DNA of 64,000 bases from Halobacillus fulvus (GTDB lineage: Bacteria; Bacillota; Bacilli; Bacillales; Halobacillaceae), in contig SCFO01000001.1 of NCBI GenBank assembly GCA_004078665.1, positions 212,377-276,376 on the forward strand, in the 5' to 3' direction. The notes below the pieces were generated by a model. It was not told where the DNA came from and did no database searches. It saw nothing but the letters and a program-made list of their open reading frames with translations. The position numbers and the translations under genes were made by a program. Of the stretch, positions 26,662 through 35,900 are shown in pieces (position 1 is the stretch's first letter; each line of letters begins with the position of its first letter).

Positions 26662-26700
26662 AAGCCACGCTGTGCATCAAGCATAAGCGTGGCTTTTTTT
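26662..26700 (+). terminator. Terminator of rplU operon
   Basis: A 9-bp stem (26662-26670 with 26687-26695) and seven T. The 190 bases from here to spo0B contain a TATACT -10-like box at 26851-26856 without a good -35 element, and nothing else recognisable. Confidence 0.88.
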
Positions 26701-26891
26701 GTTGATTTTGTTCAAGAGTGTATGTTGATAAGCCGAATCTGTAAATGTCCACGACATCGGAACGTAGCTTCATTGTTTGTGTGGTGAGAATTCCGCTCCC
26801 ATTATAAAGTGAAAACGGCACAGATGTTTTTGTTTACCCCTTATCTCTGCTATACTTTTTATTATTATGACTGAACGAGGAGCTGAGAGGG

Positions 26892-27410
26892 TTGGATGAT
26901 CAGGAACTGGTTTTACTGCTTAGACATAAGCGTCATGACTGGATGAATCAAATTCAGTTGATACAAGGCTACGCTTCTTTGAATAAACAGGATCGTGTCC
27001 TGGAACAGCTGGAGAATTTGAAAGAAGAAGCAGAAGAAGAACGGAAGCTGCTGAACTGCGGGGCCGGTTCCTTCATTGTCTGGCTGGAAACGTTCAACTG
27101 GAAGCACGATCAACTCAGGATACAGTACTATTTTAAAGAAGAAATTGATTTATCCCGTCATGATCGAATCGTAACAGCTTATGGGAAGCGCTTGATCGAA
27201 ATTCTCGAGGACCATGGCGCTGAGGGTGAATTGTACGAAGGGAAAGTCCATTTATACAAAGGATTTGATCCTTCTGCTATCGGCCTGAGCTGGGAATGGG
27301 AAGGCCTTTTTCATAAATCAGACGATTTGAAGGCACAATTAGAAAAAGAAGGCTGGATTGCGACAGTATTTGATGATCGCGAGTTATCTATTGAGATGAC
27401 GCTAGATTAA
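26892..27410 (+). CDS. spo0B: Sporulation phosphotransferase Spo0B
   Basis: Spo0B moves phosphate from Spo0F to Spo0A in the sporulation phosphorelay. The 172-residue protein keeps the phosphoryl-accepting motif RHDWMNQIQLIQGY with His 15, followed by the helical hairpin and a degenerate ATP-binding domain. TTG 26892 follows GAGAGGG. Its place before obg matches B. subtilis, where the two are cotranscribed. Confidence 0.9.
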   Translation: MDDQELVLLLRHKRHDWMNQIQLIQGYASLNKQDRVLEQLENLKEEAEEERKLLNCGAGSFIVWLETFNWKHDQLRIQYYFKEEIDLSRHDRIVTAYGKRLIEILEDHGAEGELYEGKVHLYKGFDPSAIGLSWEWEGLFHKSDDLKAQLEKEGWIATVFDDRELSIEMTLD

Positions 27411-27424
27411 AGAGGTGAAAGAGT

Positions 27425-28711
27425 ATGAGTATGTTTGTAGATCAGGTAAAAGTATTAGTAAAAGGTGGCGACGGAGGTAATGGTCTCGTCGCCTATCGAA
27501 GGGAAAAGTATGTTCCGATGGGTGGTCCTGCCGGAGGTGACGGTGGTAATGGTGGTAATATCGTATTCGAAGTAGATGAAGGATTGAATACGTTGATGGA
27601 TTTCCGTTATCAGCACCACTTCAAGGCGAAACGCGGTGAAAACGGAATGAACCAGAAACAGCACGGAAAAAACGCGGATCCACTCGTGATCAGCGTGCCA
27701 CCTGGAACAACGGTCCGTCATGCAGAAACAGGGAAAGTTGTAGCGGATTTAACCGAGCATAAGCAGCGAGCTGTTATTGCTAAAGGTGGCCGCGGCGGTC
27801 GTGGGAATGCAAGGTTTGCCACTGCAAGGAATCCTGCACCGGAAATCGCTGAGAACGGGGAACCGGGTGAAGAGTTCGAGGTGGTCGTTGAACTGAAGCT
27901 GCTCGCAGATGTCGGGCTTGTCGGATTTCCTAGTGTCGGAAAGTCCACGCTATTATCCGTCGTGACAGCGGCTAAGCCGAAGGTTGCAGATTACCATTTC
28001 ACGACATTATCACCGAACCTCGGGGTCGTGGAAAGTCAGGACCATCGAAGCTTCGTCATGGCTGACCTTCCGGGACTGATTGAAGGGGCACATGAAGGGG
28101 TAGGCCTTGGCCACCAGTTCCTTAGACACGTTGAGCGCACACGTCTGCTTCTGCATGTCATTGATATGTCCGGAATGGAGGGGCGCGACCCTTATGAAGA
28201 CTATATAACGATCAATAAAGAGCTATCATCTTATGACCAGCGTCTTGAGAAGCGTCCGCAGATTGTTGTAGCGAATAAAATGGATATGCCGGATTCAAAG
28301 GATCACCTTGAAATGTTTAGAGAACAGGTCGGACCGGATGTTGCAATCTTCCCTATTTCGACCGTGACACGTGAAGGGCTGGATGAATTGCTTTATGAAG
28401 TAGCCGACCAGTTAGATCGAATTCCTAAACATGAAGAGGATGTAGAGGAAGTCGAAGAGCGTGTCGTTTACAAGTTTGAAAAAGAAGAAGCGCCGTTCAA
28501 GATTACGAGAGCGGATGACGGAGCTTACGTCTTATATGGTGAGAAGATTGAATCACTGTTTAGAAAAACTGATTTCTCAAGAGATCAATCCATTAACCGC
28601 TTTGCCCGCCAAATGCGAGGTATGGGAGTGGACGATGCGTTAAGAGAACGGGGAGCGAAAGATGGCGATACCGTCAGACTCCTTGATTATGAATTTGAGT
28701 TTGTCGATTAA
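27425..28711 (+). CDS. obg: Obg family GTPase
   Basis: An essential GTPase for late 50S assembly and stress signalling. The Gly-rich Obg fold (1-158) is followed by a G domain with P-loop [12 protein letters not shown] near 165, DLPGLIEGA, and NKMD, then the OCT domain. ATG 27425 lies six bases after AGAGGTGA; ATG 27431 is the alternative. Confidence 0.97.
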   Translation: MSMFVDQVKVLVKGGDGGNGLVAYRREKYVPMGGPAGGDGGNGGNIVFEVDEGLNTLMDFRYQHHFKAKRGENGMNQKQHGKNADPLVISVPPGTTVRHAETGKVVADLTEHKQRAVIAKGGRGGRGNARFATARNPAPEIAENGEPGEEFEVVVELKLLADVGLVGFPSVGKSTLLSVVTAAKPKVADYHFTTLSPNLGVVESQDHRSFVMADLPGLIEGAHEGVGLGHQFLRHVERTRLLLHVIDMSGMEGRDPYEDYITINKELSSYDQRLEKRPQIVVANKMDMPDSKDHLEMFREQVGPDVAIFPISTVTREGLDELLYEVADQLDRIPKHEEDVEEVEERVVYKFEKEEAPFKITRADDGAYVLYGEKIESLFRKTDFSRDQSINRFARQMRGMGVDDALRERGAKDGDTVRLLDYEFEFVD

Positions 28712-28728
28712 GAGGAGGAGATGTTGAA

Positions 28729-29178
28729 ATGGCGGATTATAATGAAAAGTTTTATTTAGTCCGTAGTGACATTCTCCCGGAAGCCATGAAAAAAACGATT
28801 GATGCGAAGGCTCTGCTCGAGCGGGGGAAAGTAGAATCGATCTTTGAAGCAGTGCAGCAAGTCGGACTGTCGCGAAGCGCCTTTTACAAATACCGGGATG
28901 CGGTTTTTCCGTTTCAGGCGATGGTCAAAGAGCAAATGATTACACTGTTTTTCCATTTAGAGGACCGAACCGGGACGCTGTCGAATCTTTTGCAGACGGT
29001 TGCTGAATCAGGCTGTAACATCCTGACGATTCACCAGACGATCCCTCTACAGGGAAAAGCGAATGTGACGCTGTCTTTAAATACTACAGGTATGGTTGGA
29101 ACGATTGAACACCTTTTACAACAACTACACAAGCTTGACTTTGTTGATCGTGTAGAAATCTTAAGCACTGGAGCATAA
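28729..29178 (+). CDS. pheB: ACT domain protein PheB
   Basis: A 149-residue protein with an N-terminal helix-turn-helix-like part ([21 protein letters not shown]) and a C-terminal ACT domain ([19 protein letters not shown]). It lies before pheA; older work named it after chorismate mutase, but no mutase domain is visible. It probably senses an aromatic amino acid. Confidence 0.9.
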   Translation: MADYNEKFYLVRSDILPEAMKKTIDAKALLERGKVESIFEAVQQVGLSRSAFYKYRDAVFPFQAMVKEQMITLFFHLEDRTGTLSNLLQTVAESGCNILTIHQTIPLQGKANVTLSLNTTGMVGTIEHLLQQLHKLDFVDRVEILSTGA

Positions 29179-29193
29179 AGTGGAGGGAAAGTT

Positions 29194-30069
29194 ATGGCGG
29201 AGCAACGGATTGGGTATTTAGGCCCTAAAGGCACATTTACAAAAATGGCAGTCGATGCCCTATTTGATGGAGGGACGTTTGTCAGTTATGAAAGCATTCC
29301 GGCCTGTCTGGATGCAGTAGAGAATGGGGAGATAGAAACGGGCGTCGTTCCTTTGGAGAATGCCATCGAGGGTTCTGTTCACCTTACAATCGATTACTTA
29401 GTCCATCAGGTCGATCAGGCGATTATTGCAGAGTTGACTGTTCCGATCAAGCAGCACTTGCTTGTCCACCCAAGTCACCAGGATCAGGAAATCACTCATA
29501 TCTATTCTCACAGTCATGCGATCGCCCAGTGTCATCAGTATTTGCATAAGCATTTTCCGAAAGCGGAGCTCGAGTACACGGCTTCGACGGGAAGAGCCGC
29601 TGAAGTAGTGGCGGAATCTGGAGCTGGAGTCGCAGCGATCGGCAACCATCTGGCCGCGGAAGAGAATGGGTTGAAAATTTTAGATACAAACATTCATGAT
29701 TATGATAACAACCACACACGCTTTGCTGTCGTCCAGAAAGAGCCGAAGACGTTGAAAATTAAAGATCATCCGGTTTCGAGACAGAAGACGACCGTGATGG
29801 TGACGCTCCCAAAGGACTATGTCGGGGCACTTCATCAGGTATTGGCAGCTTTTGCGTGGAGAAAAATGAACTTATCTAAAATAGAGTCACGCCCTATGAA
29901 GACAGGACTTGGCAACTATTTCTTCCTGATTGATGTCGATCAGCCCTATGATCAGGTTCTGTTTCCAGGAGTACAGGCTGAACTGGAGGCTTTAGGATGT
30001 CAGTTGAAGGTCCTCGGAACTTATCCATCTTATCAAGTAGATGTCCCCACTCCTGTTAGTAAGAGATAA
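29194..30069 (+). CDS. pheA: Prephenate dehydratase
   Basis: Converts prephenate to phenylpyruvate in Phe synthesis. It begins RIGYLGPKGTFTKMAVDALF and has the NHTRFAVV catalytic element near 178 and a regulatory ACT domain (about 200-285) with ESRP for Phe binding. No chorismate mutase domain is fused. 291 residues. Confidence 0.96.
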   Translation: MAEQRIGYLGPKGTFTKMAVDALFDGGTFVSYESIPACLDAVENGEIETGVVPLENAIEGSVHLTIDYLVHQVDQAIIAELTVPIKQHLLVHPSHQDQEITHIYSHSHAIAQCHQYLHKHFPKAELEYTASTGRAAEVVAESGAGVAAIGNHLAAEENGLKILDTNIHDYDNNHTRFAVVQKEPKTLKIKDHPVSRQKTTVMVTLPKDYVGALHQVLAAFAWRKMNLSKIESRPMKTGLGNYFFLIDVDQPYDQVLFPGVQAELEALGCQLKVLGTYPSYQVDVPTPVSKR

Positions 30070-30077
30070 AATATATG

Positions 30078-30119
30078 ACCCGGAAAACCCGTCATGCCCA
30101 TGGGTTTCCGGGTTTTTTT
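30078..30119 (+). terminator. Terminator of pheB-pheA
   Basis: A stem of 12-13 bp with one bulged A (30078-30090 with 30102-30113) and seven T. Confidence 0.88.
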
Positions 30120-30233
30120 ATGTTCACCAAAAAAGAATATCAGGCATTTTCATCAATCTTTGAGCCTAAGATGCATAGAGTGTTATGAAGCTATTATTGT
30201 CTTTTTTAGATTTACAGGAAGGGAGTTGCAATC

Positions 30234-31172
30234 GTGAGAATTCACATTGTACAAAAAGGAGATACACTCTGGAAGATCGCTCAAAAGTACGGGGTCAATT
30301 TTGAAGAGCTCAAAGCGATGAACACTCAACTGTCTAATCCTGATATGATCATGCCAGGAATGAAAATTAAAGTTCCACAGGGCACCAAACCGGTAAAGAA
30401 AGAAATGCCAGCTGCACCTAAAAAAGAAATGCCGTCCATGCCTCCTTATAAGGACACGTCGCCAAAGCCGATTCCCGTCATCAAAGAAGATGAGAAAAAG
30501 CCTGTTCCAAAAGGAAAGATGGAAAAGCCGATGATGCCTATGCAGCCGATCCACATGAACATGCCGAGCATTGACCAGCAGATGCAAAATTATTATACGA
30601 CATTCCATCTGCCTCAAATGCCGATGCCGGAACAGCCGAAAGAAGAAATGCCTTCAGAGGAATCATCAATGGAAATGCAGCAACCTATCATGCAGCAGCC
30701 AATTATGCAACAGCCCTGTCCTCCAATGCAACCGCAACTTGTTCACACAGACTTTTATTGCTGTCCGCCACACCAGGTGATGATGCCGGTTCATCATATG
30801 CCGATGCATCCTCACGCATGCCACCATCAAATGCCAATGGGGCAGCAGCCAATGCCGATGATGCCGGCTGGAGACGAATCTTCGTCACACATGGATCATC
30901 AGTGGCAGGGTGCTGGATGTGGTTGTGGAGCACAGGCACCGCAGGCTTATCAACCTATGATGGGGCACGCGGGCCACCCGCACTACGGTCATTCACATCC
31001 GTGGATGCAAGGGCATGGACAGTGGAGTCCTCAAGCCTGGTCGCCATATGGTCAAGGTCCTGGAGGAAATCAGCCGGGCTGGAATATGCCTCAGCAACCT
31101 TGGGGAATGCCACCATCTTATGGTCCGTGGACAGGAGGGCCGTGGAGAGAAGATGATTTAGATGAAAGCTGA
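30234..31172 (+). CDS. safA: Spore coat morphogenetic protein SafA
   Basis: A LysM domain at residues 2-50 (IHIVQKGDTLWKIAQKYGV) targets the protein to the forespore cortex-coat border; SafA then gathers inner coat proteins. The rest is rich in Met, Pro, Gln and His, with a repeated QQPIM element near 150-160 and a Gly/Trp-rich end. 312 residues. GTG 30234 follows GGAAGGGAG. A weak sigma-E-like -10 (CATAGAGT, 30173-30180) is the only promoter hint. Confidence 0.9.
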   Translation: MRIHIVQKGDTLWKIAQKYGVNFEELKAMNTQLSNPDMIMPGMKIKVPQGTKPVKKEMPAAPKKEMPSMPPYKDTSPKPIPVIKEDEKKPVPKGKMEKPMMPMQPIHMNMPSIDQQMQNYYTTFHLPQMPMPEQPKEEMPSEESSMEMQQPIMQQPIMQQPCPPMQPQLVHTDFYCCPPHQVMMPVHHMPMHPHACHHQMPMGQQPMPMMPAGDESSSHMDHQWQGAGCGCGAQAPQAYQPMMGHAGHPHYGHSHPWMQGHGQWSPQAWSPYGQGPGGNQPGWNMPQQPWGMPPSYGPWTGGPWREDDLDES

Positions 31173-32121
31173 GCACAGAAAAGGCGATTCATATACGGAT
31201 CGCCTTTTTCAATGGCTCAAGTACGAAAAAAATCTCCCCATTGAACTCGTGAACATCATTAAGCCGAAAGTTTATCATGTTACGTATAACCGAAAGCCCA
31301 TGATTTTGAAAGGGTACAGACGCTCCTATGTGCTCCAGCAGCAAATTGATTTTTTCTCAAACTTTCCAAAAGCTACTCGTATAGGAGCTGTCCCTCTTCC
31401 TTTTAAAGATGGAATCCCGACTCTAAGCAAGCTCGGGTGCGAATGGGGATTATTTTCATGGATGACCGGCAGGCATGCTGATTTTGCAGACGCGAAAGAT
31501 CGGCAAGCGGCTGTCAAAGTGTTAGAGCAGTTCCACCGGACTGCTATGGACGTAGACATGTTTTCGATTCCGAAAGATCCTCTTTATGTAAAATGGGAAA
31601 AGAGGCTGGATCGTTTCGAGGATACGAAGGATGTTTTTCAAGAGTATCGAAGTAAAAGGCTTTACGATGAACTTCATACATGCATGAGCCAGCAGTTGGA
31701 GAAATTCCGGCAGTACAACTGGGGTGAAATCGAAGAAAAGGCATGGGTCAATCATGAGTGGCTCCATGGAGATGTCGCCCATCACAATTTCATGATCAAT
31801 CATGAAGGGGAAGCTAAACTGATCGATTTCGATCTTCTCCACACAGGTCCGCACTTGTATGATCACATTCAGCTTGGACAACGGTTTCTTCCCTATTTAG
31901 AAAAGAACAGATCTGCTTTATTCCATCATTTTTCCCATGTGAAGGAAAAGGAAATCTGGCTTCAGGGAGTGAGAGTACCGGCTGATTTGCTCAGAGAATG
32001 GTTGTATGGATATCGACGTTGCAGATATGAAGAGGATCGGTATTCTAGACAGATCAACAAGCTGAATCGCGCATGGGAGAGCCGTAAAGTGTTTGTCCGA
32101 TACACCGAACATATGCTATGA
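31162..32121 (+). CDS. CotS/YsxE-like spore coat kinase-fold protein
   Basis: A 319-residue protein of the aminoglycoside phosphotransferase-like fold used by CotS, CotI, YutH and YsxE. The catalytic loop HGDVAHHNFMI and the metal site LIDFD are present near 214-240. It overlaps safA by 11 bases, so it is cotranscribed with a coat gene. The spore role is inferred from this context; the substrate is unknown. Confidence 0.8.
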   Translation: MKAEHRKGDSYTDRLFQWLKYEKNLPIELVNIIKPKVYHVTYNRKPMILKGYRRSYVLQQQIDFFSNFPKATRIGAVPLPFKDGIPTLSKLGCEWGLFSWMTGRHADFADAKDRQAAVKVLEQFHRTAMDVDMFSIPKDPLYVKWEKRLDRFEDTKDVFQEYRSKRLYDELHTCMSQQLEKFRQYNWGEIEEKAWVNHEWLHGDVAHHNFMINHEGEAKLIDFDLLHTGPHLYDHIQLGQRFLPYLEKNRSALFHHFSHVKEKEIWLQGVRVPADLLREWLYGYRRCRYEEDRYSRQINKLNRAWESRKVFVRYTEHML

Positions 32122-32156
32122 TTAATTATCATATGTGTGAAAGGATGAACAATCCG

Positions 32157-32894
32157 GTGGAGAAAAAAGTTGAACAAATCGTAGAATGGCTACGTGAAAA
32201 AGCGGAAGAAGCCAATGTGAATGGTTTATTAGTCGGGGTCAGCGGTGGGATTGACTCGGCCGTTGTAGCGAATTTAATTAAACGCGCTTTTCCCGAACAA
32301 TCTCTCGGAGTGATCATGCCATGTAAAAGTCAGTCAAGTGACCAGGCTCATGCACAAAAAGTGATTGAAGGATGCGGCATATCATCTGTTGTTGTGGATT
32401 TAACAGAGACGCATAACGTCATGTTTGGAACGATTAAAGACCAGCTGAAACAGGCGACCGTCTTTGATGAGAATCAGGAAAAATTGGCAGATGCCAACTT
32501 GCGTGCAAGACTTCGCATGAGCACGCTTTATACGATTGCGACCAACCATAAATATTTAGTCGTCGGTACCGATAACGCAGCGGAGTGGTATACTGGCTAC
32601 TTCACAAAGTTTGGGGACGGCGGCGTCGACCTTGTCCCGCTTGCGAACTTGACGAAAGGCGAAGTCCGAGAAATGGCGGAGTATTTAGGTGTACCGGATG
32701 AAATCGTCAACAAGCAGCCTAGCGCTGGTTTATGGGAAGGCCAAACGGATGAAAATGAAATGGGCACAAGCTATGAGATGATCGATCGCCACTTGAAGGG
32801 TGAAGAAATTCCTGAAAAGGATCGTGAAATCATCGAAGCGATGCACCGTCGTTCCGCGCATAAACGTCAGCTTCCTCCTGCACCTCCACAGTAA
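32157..32894 (+). CDS. nadE: NAD synthetase, ammonia-dependent
   Basis: Makes NAD from nicotinate adenine dinucleotide, ammonia and ATP. The PP-loop SGGIDS lies near residue 26, with VGTDNAAEWYTGYFTKFGDGG near 140. No glutaminase domain is present. The start is uncertain: GTG 32157 lies nine bases after AAAGGATG, whereas ATG 32145 overlaps that site, and ATG 32118 forms an ATGA overlap with the upstream stop but has no ribosome site. Position among spore genes differs from B. subtilis. Confidence 0.93.
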   Translation: MEKKVEQIVEWLREKAEEANVNGLLVGVSGGIDSAVVANLIKRAFPEQSLGVIMPCKSQSSDQAHAQKVIEGCGISSVVVDLTETHNVMFGTIKDQLKQATVFDENQEKLADANLRARLRMSTLYTIATNHKYLVVGTDNAAEWYTGYFTKFGDGGVDLVPLANLTKGEVREMAEYLGVPDEIVNKQPSAGLWEGQTDENEMGTSYEMIDRHLKGEEIPEKDREIIEAMHRRSAHKRQLPPAPPQ

Positions 32895-32916
32895 AACTGG
32901 CGAATATTAACAGACT

Positions 32917-32965
32917 AAAACATTCTCCTTAACCCATAGTAAAGGTAAAAAGGAGAATGTTTTTT
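32917..32965 (+). terminator. Terminator of nadE that contains the next gene's ribosome site
   Basis: A perfect 14-bp stem (32917-32930 with 32950-32963) and T tract. The 3' arm includes AAGGAG (32950-32955), the ribosome site of the lipoprotein gene starting at 32966. Confidence 0.85.
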
Positions 32966-33529
32966 ATGTGGAAAGAAACGGCTCTTGTCTTATGTTTAGG
33001 AATAGGCTTAATAGGGTGTCAGAGCGAAAATGGCAGCTTACAGGACGATTCGGAAGATTTTTATGAACCTGTGCAATACAAGGCGGATGAAGGGATAAAA
33101 AGAAGGGGACAAATCCCTACAGGAGAAGACAGTTACTTTAAACGCTCGGCTGAAGACGAATTCCGCCATTCGCGATATGACGAAACAAACAAGGCGCATG
33201 ATAATGATTTTAACAACGAAGAATCGATGACCATTATGGAAAAAGTCAATGAATTGGATGAGGTGACACTGACTCAGGCTTTTGCCAATGATGATCATGT
33301 TTATATTGCCGTGATGATCAACCCGTATAACCGCCGCGATCACTCGATTCCTGAGAAAATCCGAGCGAAAGTAGAGCCGTTGACTGATAAACCGATTACG
33401 ATCTACACGAATAATAATCGATGGGACAATGCCAAGGATTTGAACGCCCGCTTAAACGCAACACAGGCCCCGGAGAAGCTGAAAGAAAAAATCCGGAACT
33501 TTTTCAACCGTGATACAGATGGCCAGTAG
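32966..33529 (+). CDS. YhcN/YlaJ-like sporulation lipoprotein (CoxA-like)
   Basis: A 187-residue lipoprotein with the lipobox LIGC near residue 20. A Glu/Asp/Lys-rich stretch is followed by the YhcN/YlaJ-type domain (TLTQAFANDDHVYIAVMI). Such proteins are usually made in the forespore. In B. subtilis coxA lies after safA, which supports a cortex role. ATG 32966 is chosen because AAGGAG is 10 bases upstream; the ATG at 32957 is too close. Confidence 0.8.
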   Translation: MWKETALVLCLGIGLIGCQSENGSLQDDSEDFYEPVQYKADEGIKRRGQIPTGEDSYFKRSAEDEFRHSRYDETNKAHDNDFNNEESMTIMEKVNELDEVTLTQAFANDDHVYIAVMINPYNRRDHSIPEKIRAKVEPLTDKPITIYTNNNRWDNAKDLNARLNATQAPEKLKEKIRNFFNRDTDGQ

Positions 33530-33602
33530 CATTCTTTAACCTTGCTCAGATGTTATGATATATTGGTAAAGGAAAAGATTTGCTTTGGAGAGGAGAATGT
33601 CC

Positions 33603-34355
33603 ATGGCTGGTCATTCAAAATGGAGTAATATTAAACATCGAAAGGGTGCGCAGGATGCCAAGCGCGGAAAGCTTTTCATGAAGCTCGCACGTGAGATCTT
33701 CATGGCAGCGAAAGAAGGCGGAGGCGATCCTGAAACGAATCCTACTTTGCGTTTAGCGATCGATAAAGCAAGATCGAACAATATGCCGAATGATAATGTC
33801 GACCGTGCGATTAAGAAGGCGACGGGTGATTTGGAAGGCGTCAATTACGAAGAATACACGTATGAAGGCTATGGCCCGGGCGGTGTAGCGGTCATGGTCA
33901 AAGTATTAACCGATAATAAGAATCGGACGGCTGCAGATGTCCGTCACGCCTTCAACAAAAATGATGGAAACCTCGGGGAGAATGGCTGTGTTTCCTTCAT
34001 GTTTAACCGGAAAGGCTATCTTGCTATTGACCGCTCTGAGACGGAAGCGGATGAAGAGGAGATGTTGCTTGAAGTGATTGAAGCGGGGGCTGAGGAAATG
34101 GAAACCACCGATTCTCACTTTGAGATTTATACAGAGCCTGAAGACTTTCAAGAGGTTAAATCCGCCTTGGAAGAGCAGGGGCATACGTTCATTTCTAGTG
34201 AGGTGACGATGATTCCGGAAACTTATACTCCTCTTGATGAGGGTGGAGTAGAGAAAATGCTCAAGCTGATTGATATGCTGGAAGATAACGACGATGTTCA
34301 AGAAGTGTATCATAACCTTGATGCAGATGAGTCCGTCTTAGAAAAATTATCATAA
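33603..34355 (+). CDS. yebC: YebC/PmpR family protein
   Basis: A 250-residue protein beginning [20 protein letters not shown], the family hallmark. Members act as transcription factors or as helpers of translation at difficult motifs; which applies here is unknown. ATG 33603 follows GGAGAGGAGA. It lies before bofC and ruvAB as in B. subtilis (yrbC). Confidence 0.95.
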   Translation: MAGHSKWSNIKHRKGAQDAKRGKLFMKLAREIFMAAKEGGGDPETNPTLRLAIDKARSNNMPNDNVDRAIKKATGDLEGVNYEEYTYEGYGPGGVAVMVKVLTDNKNRTAADVRHAFNKNDGNLGENGCVSFMFNRKGYLAIDRSETEADEEEMLLEVIEAGAEEMETTDSHFEIYTEPEDFQEVKSALEEQGHTFISSEVTMIPETYTPLDEGGVEKMLKLIDMLEDNDDVQEVYHNLDADESVLEKLS

Positions 34356-34372
34356 TTTCCTTTTTTTATCAT

Positions 34373-34417
34373 AATAACTTCTGTTTCTGTTCAAACTAGA
34401 AACAGAAGTTATTTTAT
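34373..34417 (+). terminator. Terminator of yebC
   Basis: A perfect 16-bp stem (34373-34388 with 34398-34413) with a nine-base loop and an AT-rich tail. Confidence 0.85.
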
Positions 34418-34433
34418 TTGAGGAGGAAAAAGG

Positions 34434-34976
34434 ATGAGGCGTGCCATCTGTTTTTTATTGATCCTCATGATCGTGTCCGGGTGTCAGCAAGTAACGAACC
34501 CCAAGGATCTTCCGGGACAAAGGAAGGTTGAATTAGAGGAAAAAATGTCATCCTCCGTTCCCACGCTTGTTCAAGCTTCTCCACTCGAATTGAAGGTCGT
34601 TTTGAAGGAATATTATATCGATGGTGTGGTGGAAATCACGAACCAGAAGGAAACGATTTGGTCGATGATGGACTTTTGGGCGGCCTACGATGGCTGGACA
34701 GTGGAAGAGCAAACAAAGGATCAAATTGTATTCCAGCGTCAGCATGATGACCTTTCACCATTAACGAAAAAAGCGGGTTATTTTGGTCTGACTCCAAATG
34801 GAGAGATCGCTGTGTTTCAAGGGTTACCTGTTCACGGGAAGATCATCGAATCTTTTAAACCGGTTCCGTTGAAACCGATGGAATCGCGTCGTAAGTCGAT
34901 CCTAGAAGATGGAATCAAAATCAAAGACAGGGAACATTTCCAGCAAGTACTGAATCGCTACTCGACTTCCGCATAG
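34434..34976 (+). CDS. bofC: Forespore checkpoint protein BofC
   Basis: A 180-residue exported protein with signal peptide and a possible lipobox (VSGC, near 17). BofC is made in the forespore and restrains SpoIVB signalling to SpoIVFB, so it belongs to the same pro-sigma-K checkpoint as the genes at 22519-24136. Features: SMMDFWAAYDGW and GYFGLTPNGEIAVFQG. GAGGAGG precedes it. Confidence 0.85.
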   Translation: MRRAICFLLILMIVSGCQQVTNPKDLPGQRKVELEEKMSSSVPTLVQASPLELKVVLKEYYIDGVVEITNQKETIWSMMDFWAAYDGWTVEEQTKDQIVFQRQHDDLSPLTKKAGYFGLTPNGEIAVFQGLPVHGKIIESFKPVPLKPMESRRKSILEDGIKIKDREHFQQVLNRYSTSA

Positions 34977-35000
34977 CTGTCTATCCAGGCAGCTTTTTTT
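34975..35000 (+). terminator. Terminator of bofC
   Basis: A 7-bp stem (34975-34981 with 34988-34994, one G-U pair), loop of six and seven T. The 200 bases beyond hold one further GC-containing hairpin near 35045-35085 and then the ruvA promoter region. Confidence 0.8.
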
Positions 35001-35195
35001 ATTTGTCTCTATTACGAGTTAGTATGCGGATGCTTCTAATAAAGAGTGGCTCAAGTGAGAGCTTTGCCACTTTAGCCCATGCTCCTAAAAATGATTGGTT
35101 CGTTCATCTATTTCCCGACACTTCATCTTCTGTCATAAGGGCTGAGTTTAACGGTGCTTAAACGAAAATGTACGCTGACCTTTATGCGATTCGGC

Positions 35196-35225
35196 TTATA
35201 CGAACATGTGCTTGTGTGTTACAAT
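35196..35225 (+). promoter_or_regulatory. Probable sigma-A promoter of ruvAB
   Basis: TTATAC (35196-35201) and TACAAT (35220-35225), 18-base spacer. The -35 box is weak, but an SOS-type operator lies between the boxes. Confidence 0.55.
35201..35214. promoter_or_regulatory. LexA (DinR) operator of ruvAB
   Basis: CGAACATGTGCTTG matches the Bacillus SOS box CGAAC-N4-GTTCG at all but two positions. It sits between the -35 and -10 boxes of ruvA, a good place for LexA repression. ruvAB is SOS-controlled in B. subtilis. Confidence 0.7.
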
Positions 35226-35264
35226 AGGAAGGTCAAAAGCAATAATACAGAGGGGAATTCATAC

Positions 35265-35882
35265 ATGATTGCGTACGTAAAAGGACAATTGACGGCGATC
35301 GATGACACATCCGTTGCCGTGGAAGTTTCCGGAGTTGGATACGAAGTTTTATGTCCAAATCCTTTTTATTTTCAGGATAAAATGAACAAAGAAGTAAAAA
35401 TCCATACATACCATTATGTAAGGGAGGACCAGCAAACCTTATTCGGTTTTCAGAAAAAAGAAGATAAACAATTGTTTGCCCAGCTTCTGAATGTATCTGG
35501 AATTGGACCTAAGGGTGCTCTTGCAATTCTCGGGACGGTCAGTGTGCCGCAGTTCGTCTCAGCGATCGAGCAGGAAGACGAAAAGTATTTGACCAAGTTT
35601 CCTGGTGTGGGAAAGAAAACCGCCCGTCAGATGATTCTTGACTTAAAAGGAAAACTGATCGTATGGTTGCCTGATGAAGAAAATGAAGATACGATATTCT
35701 ATCAGGAGGACCTGACTTCGAAGGAAAAACAAGCAAGAATGGACGATGCGATCGAAGCGCTGAAGGCGTTAGGTTATACAGATAAAGAAGTGAAGCTTGT
35801 TCGTACGGAACTAGAGAAGGCGAAGGAAGGCAGCGTCGACGACTTTGTCCGTCAAGGCTTGCAATTATTAATGAAGAATTAA
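35265..35882 (+). CDS. ruvA: Holliday junction DNA helicase subunit RuvA
   Basis: Binds Holliday junctions and loads RuvB. The 205-residue protein begins MIAYVKGQLTAID and has two helix-hairpin-helix elements (NVSGIGPKGALAIL and FPGVGKKTARQMIL) and a C-terminal RuvB-binding domain. ATG 35265 follows GAGGGG; the longer frame upstream contains its promoter and is rejected. Confidence 0.97.
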   Translation: MIAYVKGQLTAIDDTSVAVEVSGVGYEVLCPNPFYFQDKMNKEVKIHTYHYVREDQQTLFGFQKKEDKQLFAQLLNVSGIGPKGALAILGTVSVPQFVSAIEQEDEKYLTKFPGVGKKTARQMILDLKGKLIVWLPDEENEDTIFYQEDLTSKEKQARMDDAIEALKALGYTDKEVKLVRTELEKAKEGSVDDFVRQGLQLLMKN

Positions 35883-35900
35883 CAGAAAGGGGGAGCTGAA

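Noticed and set aside
30758-31156. 132-residue frame within safA in another frame
   Set aside because: Arises from the repetitive Met/Pro/His codons of safA; no start signal.
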